Positions 1 to 9,297 of a stretch of 64,000 nucleotides of DNA are shown here, piece after piece (the first letter of the stretch is position 1; every line of letters begins with the position of its first letter). This stretch comes from Pseudomonas oryzicola (GTDB lineage Bacteria > Pseudomonadota > Gammaproteobacteria > Pseudomonadales > Pseudomonadaceae): the NCBI RefSeq assembly GCF_014269185.2, contig NZ_JABWRZ020000001.1, forward strand, positions 3,249,001 to 3,313,000, in the 5' to 3' direction. The notes below the pieces were generated by a model that was not told the origin of the DNA, did no database searches, and was given only the letters and a program-made list of their open reading frames with translations. The translations under genes and the position numbers were made by a program.

Positions 1-40
1 GCTGGTCAACGGGCACAACCGCTTCACCCGAGTGAGATGA
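1..40 (+). CDS. tssE: TssE C-terminus (partial)
   Basis: An open frame enters from the left edge and ends at a TGA at 38-40, three bases before the tssF ATG. Only 12 residues (LVNGHNRFTRVR) are visible. The end of the gp25-like baseplate wedge protein TssE is the expected neighbour directly upstream of tssF in T6SS clusters, so the call rests on position rather than on sequence signature. Confidence 0.6.
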   Translation, partial: LVNGHNRFTRVR

Positions 41-43
41 ACC

Positions 44-1810
44 ATGTCACTGAAGGACAGATTCAGCGAAGAACTGCGGTACCTGCGCGAATTGGGAAAC
101 GATTTCGTCAAGGACAACCCGCAACTGGCCCGGTTGCTTGGCAACGGGGGAAGCGACCCGGATGTCGAGCGTCTGATGGAAGCATTCGCATTTCTCACAG
201 CCAGGCTGAGGCTGAAGCTGGAAGACGACCTGCCGGAATTGACCCACCCCATGCTGCAGTTGCTGTGGCCCAACTACCTTCGGCCCCTGCCCAGCGTGAC
301 GATTATCGAGTTCACGCCACGCATGCAGGCACTCAGCCAGGCACAACAGATCGCCAAAGGCTCGAGGCTGTTCTCAAAGCCGGTGGACGGTGTCGCCTGC
401 GAGTTTCGCACCTGCACGCCGGTGAACATTCATCCGTTCGCAATCGACACGGTTGGCGCAACCCAGACCCTCGACAGCGCAGTGGTCCGCATCCGCCTGC
501 AAACGCTGGTCGAACGGCCATTGAATACGCTGGGCTGTACCAGCCTCGACTTTCACCTCAGCGGTGACCAGCGTACCGCCCGTACGTTGTATCTGTGGAT
601 GTCGCAGTACCTCGAGCATGTCTGCGTCAGCGTCAATGGCCAGGTCCGCCGGATGCCGGCCAGCAGCCTTGCCTTCCCCGGCTTCAGCGCTGATGAAGCC
701 CTGCTGCCCTACCCGAAAAATGTCTTTGATGGTTACCGGATCCTGCAGGAATACTTCATGTTCGCGCAGCGCTTCCATTTTTTCACCATCACCGGGCTGG
801 ACAGGCTTTGGCCCGCGGAACAAAGCAAGCAGGTCGACATCGAATTCCACTTCTGCCGCTTGCTGCCTGATTCGCTGCGTATCGGCAAAGCAGATTTCAA
901 GCTGTTCTGCACGCCGGCGGTCAACCTGTTCGAACACAGCGCCGAGCCCATCGACCTGTCCAGCAGCAAAGCCCAGTTCGAGCTTAAGCCCAAAGGCACG
1001 CAGCAGTACGCTCACGAGATCTTCAGCGTAGATGCGGTCATCAGCACCCGCACCACCGCAGACGGGAGCATCGGCGAACACCTCAGAACCTTCCGGCCAT
1101 TCGAGTCGTTCGCCCACGAAATCGAGCACGTGCAAGGCCGCACGGCGTTGTATTACCGCTACACGCTCGAAGAATCCTTGCGCGACCAAGGCGTCACGCA
1201 CCGCATCGCCTTCGTACGCGCGGATGCCAACACCTATATCGGCGAGCTGGAAACTGCGTCCATCGACCTGACCTGCACCAACCGCGACCTGCCGCTAGCT
1301 TTGGGCATCGGTGACATCAACGTGCTCACCGAGGCTACGCCTCCCCTCGCCACCTACACCAACATCTGCGCTCCGTCGCGCCCCTATCGCCCGGTGCTGG
1401 ACGGCCAGTTGCAGTGGGCGTTGATTTCCAACATGTCACTCAACTACCTGTCACTGCTATCGGTCGATCCACTGAAAGCAGTGATACGCGCGTACGACTT
1501 CGCCGCTCTGCACGACATCCAGCACGCTCGCACCACGCGCAAGCACCTCGACGGCATCCGCGAGATCCATACAGAGCCCCTGGACTGGCTGATAAAAGGG
1601 CAGCCCATTCGCGGGCTGCGTACCCGCCTGAAGCTGGACCAGGCTGCCTTCCTTTGTGAGGGCGACCTCTACCTGTTCAGTTGCGCACTGGCCCACTTCT
1701 TCGCGCTGTACGCCAGCATCAACTCCTTCCACCAACTGGAAGTGATCAACATCTCCAACAACGAGCACTACACATGGCCACTGCAGACCGGCAAACAACC
1801 ACTGATCTAG
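44..1810 (+). CDS. tssF: T6SS baseplate protein TssF
   Basis: The 588-residue product has the length and the opening of TssF (VasA/ImpG family), starting SLKDRFSEELRYLRELG with a further conserved FLTARLRLKLEDDLPEL stretch near residue 50. TssF forms the wedge of the cytoplasmic T6SS baseplate with TssE, TssG and TssK, on which the contractile TssB/C sheath polymerises. The ATG at 44 follows the tssE stop by three bases, indicating translational coupling. The 3' end overlaps the tssG start by 37 bp. No lesion is seen, so the gene looks functional. Confidence 0.95.
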   Translation: MSLKDRFSEELRYLRELGNDFVKDNPQLARLLGNGGSDPDVERLMEAFAFLTARLRLKLEDDLPELTHPMLQLLWPNYLRPLPSVTIIEFTPRMQALSQAQQIAKGSRLFSKPVDGVACEFRTCTPVNIHPFAIDTVGATQTLDSAVVRIRLQTLVERPLNTLGCTSLDFHLSGDQRTARTLYLWMSQYLEHVCVSVNGQVRRMPASSLAFPGFSADEALLPYPKNVFDGYRILQEYFMFAQRFHFFTITGLDRLWPAEQSKQVDIEFHFCRLLPDSLRIGKADFKLFCTPAVNLFEHSAEPIDLSSSKAQFELKPKGTQQYAHEIFSVDAVISTRTTADGSIGEHLRTFRPFESFAHEIEHVQGRTALYYRYTLEESLRDQGVTHRIAFVRADANTYIGELETASIDLTCTNRDLPLALGIGDINVLTEATPPLATYTNICAPSRPYRPVLDGQLQWALISNMSLNYLSLLSVDPLKAVIRAYDFAALHDIQHARTTRKHLDGIREIHTEPLDWLIKGQPIRGLRTRLKLDQAAFLCEGDLYLFSCALAHFFALYASINSFHQLEVINISNNEHYTWPLQTGKQPLI

Positions 1811-2790
1811 CCGACAGATTGCTCGCCGACGCGCACCAGTACAACTTCTTCCAGTTGCTGGAGCGCTTGTACGGACTGCACGGCGATGACCTTGAACCAC
1901 GCTGGCCAAGCGAGGCCACCCGGTTGCGGGTACGGCTTGCCAGCGACCCGCGGCTGACTTTCCCGGTTTCGGACGTATACAAAGCCGAACGTATGCCCGG
2001 CCCGGAACAGCGCTATCGCGTGTGCACGACCTTCATGGGCTTGCACGGCACCGACTCGCCGTTGCCGACCTATTACCTGGAACAGGTGGCCTACGAACAA
2101 GCACAGGGTATCGGTATACGCCCGGCATTCTTCGATTTCTTCAACCACTACCTGCTCAGCCTGCTGCATCGCATCTGGCGTAAATACCGCTACTACATCC
2201 GCTTCCAGCCGGGAGCCACCGATGGGTTCTCACAGTACATTTTTGCGCTGCTCGGCCTGAACGACAGGCAGTTGCGGGGCAACACCGCGCTGCCGTGGAG
2301 CCGGCTGCTCAGCTTCGCTGGTGTCATTGCCAGCCGCAGCCGTGCGCCAGGAACCGTCGCCGGCATCATTGCCCACTGTTTCGACCTCGAGCAGGTCCAT
2401 ATTCGCGAGTTCGAAACGCGTTCCGTATCCACCACGCTGAAGCAATTGGCCTGCCTTGGTCGGCGTAATGGCGAACTGGGCCGCACGTTCATGCTGGGCA
2501 GCCGCACGCGTACCCGCAGCAGCAAGTTCACCATCGTGATTGGCGAAATCGACCAGACGCAGTTGCATGATCTGCTTCCGGGCGGTGTCAACTTCGACCG
2601 CTTGCGCGCGCTGATCAATCTATTGCTGCGCGATGGTCTGGCCTATGACCTGGAGCTGCGCCTGAAGCGCAACGCGCTATCGCCATTCTGCCTGCATCGC
2701 AGCCAGGGGGCCTACCTGGGCTGGACCAGCTTTGTCGATGACCGCCACGGCCGGGTCAGCCCTGTTGTCCGCTTTCGGGGGCGCGCATGA
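1774..2790 (+). CDS. tssG: T6SS baseplate protein TssG
   Basis: 338 residues from the ATG at 1774 (MATADRQTTTDLADRLL). The open frame extends upstream inside tssF, but the usual N-terminus of TssG, with the NFFQLLERL helix near residue 25, fits this start. Family features are the FRGRA-type C-terminus and the PLPTYYLEQV and FFDFFNHYLLSLLHR segments around residues 90-130. TssG (VasB/ImpH) pairs with TssF in the baseplate wedge. The stop overlaps the next ATG as ATGA at 2787-2790, so this belongs to the same operon. Confidence 0.94.
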   Translation: MATADRQTTTDLADRLLADAHQYNFFQLLERLYGLHGDDLEPRWPSEATRLRVRLASDPRLTFPVSDVYKAERMPGPEQRYRVCTTFMGLHGTDSPLPTYYLEQVAYEQAQGIGIRPAFFDFFNHYLLSLLHRIWRKYRYYIRFQPGATDGFSQYIFALLGLNDRQLRGNTALPWSRLLSFAGVIASRSRAPGTVAGIIAHCFDLEQVHIREFETRSVSTTLKQLACLGRRNGELGRTFMLGSRTRTRSSKFTIVIGEIDQTQLHDLLPGGVNFDRLRALINLLLRDGLAYDLELRLKRNALSPFCLHRSQGAYLGWTSFVDDRHGRVSPVVRFRGRA

Positions 2791-3347
2791 GCAGCCTTAC
2801 CTTGAGCGTCATCAATCTCGACCAATTGCAGCACAGCGTAACAGCGCGGCACCGGTTCGACCGCACGGGCGGCACCATCGGCAGCGAAGCGGCTACCTGG
2901 CTGCTCACTGACCGCGAGCAGAGCGTGGCGCCCATCCACTGCGAAATCCGCTGGCTGGAGGGCAGCTTCTGTGTGATTGACCACTGTAACCGCACCTACC
3001 TGAACGACAGCAGCGTCAGCCTCGGCAAGCGCCCTGCGCGACGGCTTGTCGAGGGCGACCAGCTTCGTGTCGGCAGCTATCGGCTGCTGGTTCAGTACGC
3101 ACACGCCGATGCACGCCTGGAAGCGCTGTTTAACCCTGACCACAGCGTACTGGACCAGTTGCTCGCCGAGACTTCGGCCCAGGCCTGGCAGCCCAGCCCG
3201 GCAGCGCCACAGGCGGCCACCGAGATCTGCTCGGTCTTCAACTGCGACACCGGGAAAGATCCGCTGGCGGCACTCGATGCAGTTGCAGTGACCAGGCCAT
3301 CGTCGGAGAACCCGCTGCAGTGCCTGATCGCAGGAGAAAGCGCATGA
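2787..3347 (+). CDS. FHA-domain T6SS accessory protein
   Basis: 186 residues. The N-terminal roughly 95 residues look like a forkhead-associated fold: a GGTIGSE loop near residue 30, a VAPIHCEIRW strand (the usual S-x-x-H core, here P-I-H), and NRTYLNDSSVSLG followed by LVEGDQLRVGSYRLLV. FHA domains bind phosphothreonine, and in T6SS clusters such proteins (TagH/Fha) link the machine to threonine phosphorylation or act as scaffolds. The C-terminal 90 residues are low-complexity and lack a recognised domain; the protein is much shorter than P. aeruginosa Fha1. It overlaps tssG and tssJ by 4 bp each, so it is part of the tss operon. Confidence 0.85.
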   Translation: MSSLTLSVINLDQLQHSVTARHRFDRTGGTIGSEAATWLLTDREQSVAPIHCEIRWLEGSFCVIDHCNRTYLNDSSVSLGKRPARRLVEGDQLRVGSYRLLVQYAHADARLEALFNPDHSVLDQLLAETSAQAWQPSPAAPQAATEICSVFNCDTGKDPLAALDAVAVTRPSSENPLQCLIAGESA

Positions 3348-4138
3348 TCCGAAGTCTGTTCACCGCCGCCCTTTGCACTGCGCTGATCGCGCTTGCTGGC
3401 TGTACCGCCATGAGCAGGGTGAGCCAGGTGGTCCTGGACCCTTCGCTGCCCATCGGGCCGCCCAAGGATCACCCGACCGCGGTTGCATTCAGCATCAACG
3501 CCAGCCCGACCCTCAATAGCAACCCGAACAGCCTTGACCCCACCGTCGAACCGGCGACAGCCCTGGATCCCAGCCCCTACGCCGTGAGCCTGAGCGCAAG
3601 CGACCCTTACGTTCTGGCTGAGAAAGTCGGGACCCTGTTCGAATACCTCCAGGAGCAATTCCCTGCAACCCCGGCCGTGGTGATGGCTGATGAAGACGGC
3701 GCCGCTCCGCTTCGCTCACCGCTGGAGGAAAGTACCCCTGGCAGCTACGACGACTCGACGGTAGTCCTGACCATGCCGCGTGCCACGACCATGGCCAGCG
3801 AGGCCGTGGCGACCCCCATCGCCATCAAGATCCTGCAACTGCGTGACGACTCGCTGCTACGCAACAGCGTCTATGAGTTGCTGGAGCAAAACCCTGCCAA
3901 AGCCCTGCGCAGCACCTACATCCGCGATGACGACTACCTGCTGCGGCCCGGCCAGTTCAAGTTCATCCCCTTTGCCCCGATTGAGCCTGACACCCGCTTC
4001 GTCGCCGTCATCGGCGACTACCGAAACCAGGAAAACGCCACCTGGCAGCAAGTGCTGCGCATTCCGCCACGCGGTCACCAGATCATTCTGTCGGTGTTGG
4101 TAAACGACACGCAGATCCTGCTCAAGGAAGAGGATTGA
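3344..4138 (+). CDS. tssJ: T6SS outer-membrane lipoprotein TssJ
   Basis: 264 residues. It starts with a lipoprotein signal peptide (MIRSLFTAALCTALIALAGC) with the lipobox LAGC, the acylated cysteine being residue 20. The C-terminal part (VYELLEQNPAKALR, then LRPGQFKFIPFAPIEPDTRFVAVIGDYRN) matches the transthyretin-like TssJ/VasD domain. TssJ anchors the TssL-TssM membrane complex to the outer membrane. The protein is longer than minimal TssJ because of an extra middle stretch of about 90 residues rich in Ser, Pro and Asp (residues 45-140). The ATG overlaps the stop of the FHA gene by 4 bp. Confidence 0.92.
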   Translation: MIRSLFTAALCTALIALAGCTAMSRVSQVVLDPSLPIGPPKDHPTAVAFSINASPTLNSNPNSLDPTVEPATALDPSPYAVSLSASDPYVLAEKVGTLFEYLQEQFPATPAVVMADEDGAAPLRSPLEESTPGSYDDSTVVLTMPRATTMASEAVATPIAIKILQLRDDSLLRNSVYELLEQNPAKALRSTYIRDDDYLLRPGQFKFIPFAPIEPDTRFVAVIGDYRNQENATWQQVLRIPPRGHQIILSVLVNDTQILLKEED

Positions 4139-4190
4139 TGAAGCCGGCAACCCTTCCCGTTTCGCTTACTCGCGCTGACATGGAGTGCCC

Positions 4191-5528
4191 ATGAGTACAC
4201 GTAATCCTGTCCTTTGGCCTGAAGGCCTGTTCGTCAAGCCGCAGCATTTTCAACAGGCAGCCCGCGCCAGCGAAGCAGCCTTGCAGCAACGCCTCGGTAG
4301 CCTCAATGCAGCCTTTTATGGCTTCAGCGAACTACAGCTGAACGACGAATATCTGACCCTTGGCAAAATCGCCATCACCCGGGCCCGGGGCATCATGCCG
4401 GATGGCACGGTGTTCGATATTCCCGCCGATCTGCCACCGCCCCCACCGCTGGAAATCGAAGATGATGGCGCGAGAGACAGCGAGGTGTATCTGTGCCTGC
4501 CCTTGCGCACCAATGGCGGCCGTGAAGTGAGTTGGCCCGACCACGCTGCCAACCTGCGCTACATCGCTCAGGCCCACGAAATCAAGGACACCCATAGCGC
4601 TGACGGTGACCTGGTTTCGGTCGACCTGGCCGTTCCCAACCTGCAGCTCAAACGCCAGACCGAAGACAGTAGCGCCTATACCCGCCTGGCCCTGGCACGT
4701 ATCCTGGAGCGTCGTCCCGACGGCAGCTTGCAGCTGGACGAAGCGTTCTACCCCACCTGTGTGTCGGTACGGGCGATACCGACGCTGCAACGCTTCCTGG
4801 AAGAAATCACCAATACCTTGCGCGAACGTGGGCGCAACCTCGCCGCACGCCTCGGCGGGGGGCGCCAGTCGGGGATCGCCGACATCCGCGACTTCAACCT
4901 GCTGCAAGCCATGAACCGCTGGTGGCCCTGCTTCCAGCACCTGGCCAGGCAAGCCCAGACACACCCCGAGCAGGTCTATCTGTGCATGAGCCAGGCCTGC
5001 GGTGAGTTCGTGACATTCACCGACCCCGATCGGTTGCCGCAGGAATACCCCGCCTATCGCCACACCGCGCTGCGCACCTCGTTCCAGCCACTGCAGGACA
5101 CGCTACGCCGGGCGCTGAGTACGGTACTGCAACCACGTGCCGTGTCATTGCCACTGGAAACGCTGGACTACGGCGTGATGAAGGCCACGCTGGACGACCG
5201 CCGGTTGATCGATGGGGCCGACTTCGTTATCGCCGTGGGCGCCCATCTGCAACCGCAGGTGTTACGCCAGATGTTCGTGCAGAAAGCCAAGATCACTTCG
5301 CTGGAAGCCCTGGAGGAACTGGTGCCGTTGCAGCTCCCCGGCATCCCTTTGAACCCCTTGCCAGTGGCGCCTCGCGACCTGCCCTTCCATGCAGGCTTCA
5401 GCTACTTCGAACTGGACCGGCGTGATCCAGCCTGGGCATGCATGAAGACGGCAAACGGCTTCGGCATCCATATCGCAGGGGACTTCCCTGGGCTTGAACT
5501 GCAGTTCTGGGCGATCAGGAGTGAATGA
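4191..5528 (+). CDS. tssK: T6SS baseplate protein TssK
   Basis: 445 residues of TssK (VasE/ImpJ), the trimeric baseplate component that connects the wedge to the TssL/TssM membrane complex. The N-terminal NPVLWPEGLFVKPQHFQQ is the family signature, and the C-terminus (FHAGFSYFELDRRDPAWACM, then GIHIAGDFPGLELQFWAI) is also typical. The start chosen is the ATG at 4191, preceded by TGGAG at 4181-4185; an in-frame GTG at 4185 is less likely. A 52-bp gap separates it from tssJ. Confidence 0.96.
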   Translation: MSTRNPVLWPEGLFVKPQHFQQAARASEAALQQRLGSLNAAFYGFSELQLNDEYLTLGKIAITRARGIMPDGTVFDIPADLPPPPPLEIEDDGARDSEVYLCLPLRTNGGREVSWPDHAANLRYIAQAHEIKDTHSADGDLVSVDLAVPNLQLKRQTEDSSAYTRLALARILERRPDGSLQLDEAFYPTCVSVRAIPTLQRFLEEITNTLRERGRNLAARLGGGRQSGIADIRDFNLLQAMNRWWPCFQHLARQAQTHPEQVYLCMSQACGEFVTFTDPDRLPQEYPAYRHTALRTSFQPLQDTLRRALSTVLQPRAVSLPLETLDYGVMKATLDDRRLIDGADFVIAVGAHLQPQVLRQMFVQKAKITSLEALEELVPLQLPGIPLNPLPVAPRDLPFHAGFSYFELDRRDPAWACMKTANGFGIHIAGDFPGLELQFWAIRSE

Positions 5529-5529
5529 G

Positions 5530-6399
5530 ATGAAAGGCAACAACACTACCCCCACCGATGCCACAGGTGTTGAAAGCACGCCGCTGCAGGCGGTGCTCGG
5601 CAAGCCGTTGCCCCCTGAGCCAGCTGTTTCGGCCCAGCCGGAAGCCTCGGCGCGGACGCCACCGCCGGAACAGGTTGAGGAAGGCTACCCGGCAGATCCG
5701 GAATTCCAATTGCGTGGCGGCTACGACAACCTCATGCTGGATGCTGCGGCACCGCTGTTCGGCCTGGTCATACGCCTGCGCACGCTGGACGAGTTGCCCA
5801 ATATCCAGAAGGTGCACCAGCAAGTGCGCACCCAGATCGAGAATATCCAGGAGGAGATCCGCCAGCATGGCTACGAGCCCGCCCAGGCGCTCGCCTATTC
5901 CTATGCCCTGTGCCTGTACATCGATGAAGCGGTCATGGAAAGGCCATGGGGCAAGAACAGTTGCTGGAGCCAGGAACCCCTGCTGAGCATCTTCCACGAC
6001 GAAACCTGGGGTGGGGAAAAATTCTTCACCGTGTTGTCCCGCCTGATGCAGGAACCCGCACGTTATCAGGACGTACTGGAGTTCATGTATTTCGCCTTGT
6101 GCCTGGGGCTGAAAGGCAAGTATGCCATCGCGCCAAAAGGCGAAGAAACGCTGAACGCGCTGATCCACCAGCTTCACGGGATGCTTCGTGAGCTACGGGG
6201 CCCTGCACCCGAAGCGGTATGCGACCCCTACACCCATGTCGCGCCGCGAAACTTCCGCATGAACCGGCAATGGCCGTGGTGGAGTCCCCTGGTGATTTCC
6301 CTGGTTGCCATGGCCGTGGCCTACGGGATCTACAGCTATCGCCTGCACTTGATTACCACCGAAGTACTGGAATCCCTCAACGGCATTTTGCAGCAGTAA
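5530..6399 (+). CDS. tssL: T6SS inner-membrane protein TssL (DotU type)
   Basis: 289 residues from the ATG at 5530, with AGGAG at 5517-5521. The first roughly 55 residues are Pro/Ala/Thr-rich, followed by a DotU/TssL cytoplasmic domain (ALCLYIDEAVMERPWG, then ETWGGEKFFTVL) and a single C-terminal transmembrane helix near residues 250-270 (SPLVISLVAMAVAYGIYSY). There is no C-terminal peptidoglycan-binding OmpA domain, so wall anchoring must come from elsewhere. TssL forms the inner-membrane platform with TssM, but tssM does not follow it here. A one-base gap from tssK indicates coupling. Confidence 0.93.
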   Translation: MKGNNTTPTDATGVESTPLQAVLGKPLPPEPAVSAQPEASARTPPPEQVEEGYPADPEFQLRGGYDNLMLDAAAPLFGLVIRLRTLDELPNIQKVHQQVRTQIENIQEEIRQHGYEPAQALAYSYALCLYIDEAVMERPWGKNSCWSQEPLLSIFHDETWGGEKFFTVLSRLMQEPARYQDVLEFMYFALCLGLKGKYAIAPKGEETLNALIHQLHGMLRELRGPAPEAVCDPYTHVAPRNFRMNRQWPWWSPLVISLVAMAVAYGIYSYRLHLITTEVLESLNGILQQ

Positions 6400-6473
6400 T
6401 CCAGCTGAAACACATCATCGACTGCCACGAATTAGCGGGGCACCCGCCTCGTTGACAAGCCCATCGTTTCCGA

Positions 6474-6489
6474 TGGCCATGCCCGTGCA
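6474..6489 (+). promoter_or_regulatory. Candidate sigma-54 promoter of hcp
   Basis: TGGCCATGCCCGTGCA has the -24 GG and -12 GC spaced by exactly ten bases and lies 38 bp before the hcp ATG. It matches TGGC and GTGCA of the consensus but differs at the next -24 bases and has G for T in the -12 block. It overlaps a hairpin (ATGCCC-N10-GGGCAT). RpoN control of hcp is known in other T6SSs; here it is an inference. Confidence 0.4.
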
Positions 6490-6527
6490 AGACAGGGCAT
6501 GTAACCCGTGTAAATCTGGAGTACACA

Positions 6528-7037
6528 ATGGCCTCACCCGCATATTTGAAAGTCACCGGCAAAGTGCAAGGCGATATCAGCGAAGGCGCAAGCACTGCGG
6601 CGTCGATCGGCAATATCTATCAGTCCGAGTTTGAAAGTGAAATCATGTTGCAAAAGGTCGAACATGAGATCAACACACCGATCGACCCACAGAACGGCCA
6701 ACCGTCTGGCAAGCGTGTGCATGGGCCGTACAAGGTGACCTTCACCACGAACAAATCCAAGCCGCTGTTACTGGAAGCAATCTGCAAGGCAGAGTTATTG
6801 CCGGAAGTGACAATCAAGCAATTTCGCGCCACCAGCGAAGACCCCAACGAGCACTATTACACAACGACACTGACGGACGCGACAATCATCAAGATGCGGA
6901 CCGAGCAGCCGCATGCACAAGAAATCACCTCCACACCGCGACATCAAGAGGTGGAACTTTGGTTTTCCTATCGAAAGATAACGGAATGCCACGAAATCTG
7001 CGGCACCGAAGGGTCTGACGACTGGCAACAGTCCTGA
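6528..7037 (+). CDS. hcp: Hcp, T6SS inner-tube protein
   Basis: 169 residues of the Hcp family (PF05638): N-terminal YLKVTGKVQGDISEGAS, the middle KPLLLEAICKAELLPEVTIKQFR segment and the EVELWFSYRKI strand. Hcp hexamers stack into the expelled inner tube and can carry small effectors. GGAG lies about eight bases before the ATG. The 128-bp gap after tssL with its own promoter candidate suggests hcp can be expressed separately and more strongly than the structural operon. The C-terminal tail (CHEICGTEGSDDWQQS) is polar and has no added toxin domain. Confidence 0.96.
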   Translation: MASPAYLKVTGKVQGDISEGASTAASIGNIYQSEFESEIMLQKVEHEINTPIDPQNGQPSGKRVHGPYKVTFTTNKSKPLLLEAICKAELLPEVTIKQFRATSEDPNEHYYTTTLTDATIIKMRTEQPHAQEITSTPRHQEVELWFSYRKITECHEICGTEGSDDWQQS

Positions 7038-7128
7038 CCCCCAACCACGCGTCCAGGGTATTGGATGACCCGGACGGCTTCGCCGCCCGGGCACCTGGGT
7101 ACCATCAGACGGTGAACAAGGACTGCTC

Positions 7129-9297
7129 ATGCCTAGCCAATCCGACCTGTACTACAGCTTCCAACCGCTTGTTTACCGACCTGCGCTGGAGGTTGTGTCC
7201 TTTACGCTCAAGGAAGGTATCAGCCAAAACTTCAAGCTGGAACTGGAACTCATCAGCTATGAACACGACCTCGACTTCGGGCAATTACTCGACAAGCCGG
7301 CATTGTTCACCATCAGCCGGGCGAACTGCCCCGTGCGGCATGTCCATGGCCTGATCAGCGCGTTCAGCCAAGCCGATAGTGGCCCGCATCGCACCCGCTA
7401 CAGCGCGGTCGTCGAACCGCAACTGGCCCGCGCCGGCCTTCGCTCGAACTGGCGGATCTTCCAGCACAAGAGCGTGCCGCAGATTCTCGAAATGATGCTC
7501 AAACGCCAAGGCATTACTGAATACCATATCGCCAAGGGTTTCGATCACCCTGCGCGGGAGTTCTGCGTCCAGGCCGGAGAAACCGACCTCGCTTTCTTTT
7601 CCCGCCTGGCGGCCGAAGAAGGCTTCGTCTATCGCTTCGAACATACCGAAAACAATCACAAACTCATCCTGACCGACCGAGTACTTGCATTCGGGAACAT
7701 CCCCTCCGCTACAACCCCCGCCAGCCATGACGAAGAAGGCTTCTTCAATGATGACAGGCCTGGCGAGCCGCGCAGCGTGCTGTATCGATCGCATGGCGGT
7801 GGCGCCCAGGCAAGCCCCTGCTTACAGCGTTTGCGCTATAGCGAGCGAGTGCGTACCGCCCGCCAGGTGCAGCGCGACTATACCTTCACAAAACCGGCCT
7901 ATCGCCTGGAGCAAAGCGCTTCTGGGCCTTTTCTGGAGCACCAGTCCAGCGCCTATGAACGCTTCGATTATCCGGGCCGTTACAAGTCAGATGCCGTCGG
8001 CAAGCCGTTTACCGAACACCGCATCACCGCATTGCGTCACGATGTACGTATTGCCGAAGTCGAAGGCGACGACCCGCGCTTGCAACCTGGCCTGAGCTTC
8101 ACACTTGCCGGCCACCCGCGAGACGACCTCAATGTGCATTGGCGGGTGAATGCGGTCAGCCACACCGGCAGCCAGTTCACCAGCCTGCAGGAAGAAGCCG
8201 CCGGCACCGACCAGAGCACCCGCTACCAGCAAACCGCGACGCTGGTCCCTGGCAGAAGCGAGTGGCGCCCTGCACCGCTGGCCAGGCCTCGCGTCGATGG
8301 CCCGCACATGGCCACGGTGGTCGGCCCGCCCGGCGAAGAGATCCATTGCGATGAGTGGGGCCGGGTGAAGGTCAGCTTTCCCTGGGACCGTGAAAGCCAG
8401 AACAACGCGTCCAGCTCCTGCTGGGTGCGGGTATCGCAAGGCTGGGCGGGTGGCAGCTGGGGTTCGATGGCCATCCCCCGGATCGGCCAGGAGGTGATCA
8501 TCCAGTTCGTCAATGGCGACCCCGACCAGCCGGTGATTACCGGACGTACCTACTGCGCAGATCAACTGCCGCCTTACGACCTTCCCCGGCACAAGACACG
8601 CATGACGATCAAGAGCCAGACCCACAAGGGCGATGGCTTCAACGAGCTGCGCTTCGAAGATGAACTGGGGCAGGAGGAAGTCTTCATCCATGCACAGAAA
8701 GACCAGAACATTGTGGTCAGGCACGATGAGTCCACGCAGATCGGCAATGACCGCAAGGAACAGGTCAATAACAACGAGTCCATTCTGATTGGCCGCGACC
8801 GCGCTGAAACGGTTGGCAATGATGAACGCGTCGACATTGGCCATGACGCCACACTCGTTATCGGTCGAAACCAGACAATCAAGATCGCCAAGGACCGGGT
8901 TGAAACCATCGGCAACCACCGCCATGACCAGATCGCTGCCAACCACCACACCCGCATTGGCGGCAATCTTGAGCAACAGGTGGAAGGGCATGTTGAGCTG
9001 GAGGCCCGCGGCGAAATCCGCAGGCGTACCCGGCGCTATGAGCTGCGTACAGCAGAAGCGCTGGTCATCCAGGGCCCTGGCGGCTCCATCCGGATCGACG
9101 AGGCAGGCATAACCCTGGACAGCCCGACAATACGCATCAACGGCCAGGTGCTGCAATCGGCAGATGGAGCAGGCAAGCTGTTCTCCATCAGTGGTGCTCC
9201 AGACCCTGGCAAGCCACTGGATCGCCAGTGCGGGCGCCGCCCCGATGGTTCCTGCCCGTTGCCCGACTGCCGTTGTCGCAGGGGGCCAGGTCGATGA
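7129..9297 (+). CDS. vgrG: VgrG spike protein with Cys-rich tail
   Basis: 722 residues. Residues 1 to about 390 are the gp27-like part ([19 protein letters not shown], a [20 protein letters not shown] block). From about residue 397 comes the gp5-type OB fold ([19 protein letters not shown]), and from about 530 a beta-helix with repeated IG(N/R)DR motifs. The chain ends in a short tail with cysteines 701, 709, 714 and 716 (C-x7-C-x4-C-x-C) instead of a long effector domain. VgrG trimers tip the Hcp tube. Its stop overlaps the start of the adaptor gene (ATGA at 9294), tying this spike to the downstream effector. Confidence 0.96.
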   Translation: MPSQSDLYYSFQPLVYRPALEVVSFTLKEGISQNFKLELELISYEHDLDFGQLLDKPALFTISRANCPVRHVHGLISAFSQADSGPHRTRYSAVVEPQLARAGLRSNWRIFQHKSVPQILEMMLKRQGITEYHIAKGFDHPAREFCVQAGETDLAFFSRLAAEEGFVYRFEHTENNHKLILTDRVLAFGNIPSATTPASHDEEGFFNDDRPGEPRSVLYRSHGGGAQASPCLQRLRYSERVRTARQVQRDYTFTKPAYRLEQSASGPFLEHQSSAYERFDYPGRYKSDAVGKPFTEHRITALRHDVRIAEVEGDDPRLQPGLSFTLAGHPRDDLNVHWRVNAVSHTGSQFTSLQEEAAGTDQSTRYQQTATLVPGRSEWRPAPLARPRVDGPHMATVVGPPGEEIHCDEWGRVKVSFPWDRESQNNASSSCWVRVSQGWAGGSWGSMAIPRIGQEVIIQFVNGDPDQPVITGRTYCADQLPPYDLPRHKTRMTIKSQTHKGDGFNELRFEDELGQEEVFIHAQKDQNIVVRHDESTQIGNDRKEQVNNNESILIGRDRAETVGNDERVDIGHDATLVIGRNQTIKIAKDRVETIGNHRHDQIAANHHTRIGGNLEQQVEGHVELEARGEIRRRTRRYELRTAEALVIQGPGGSIRIDEAGITLDSPTIRINGQVLQSADGAGKLFSISGAPDPGKPLDRQCGRRPDGSCPLPDCRCRRGPGR

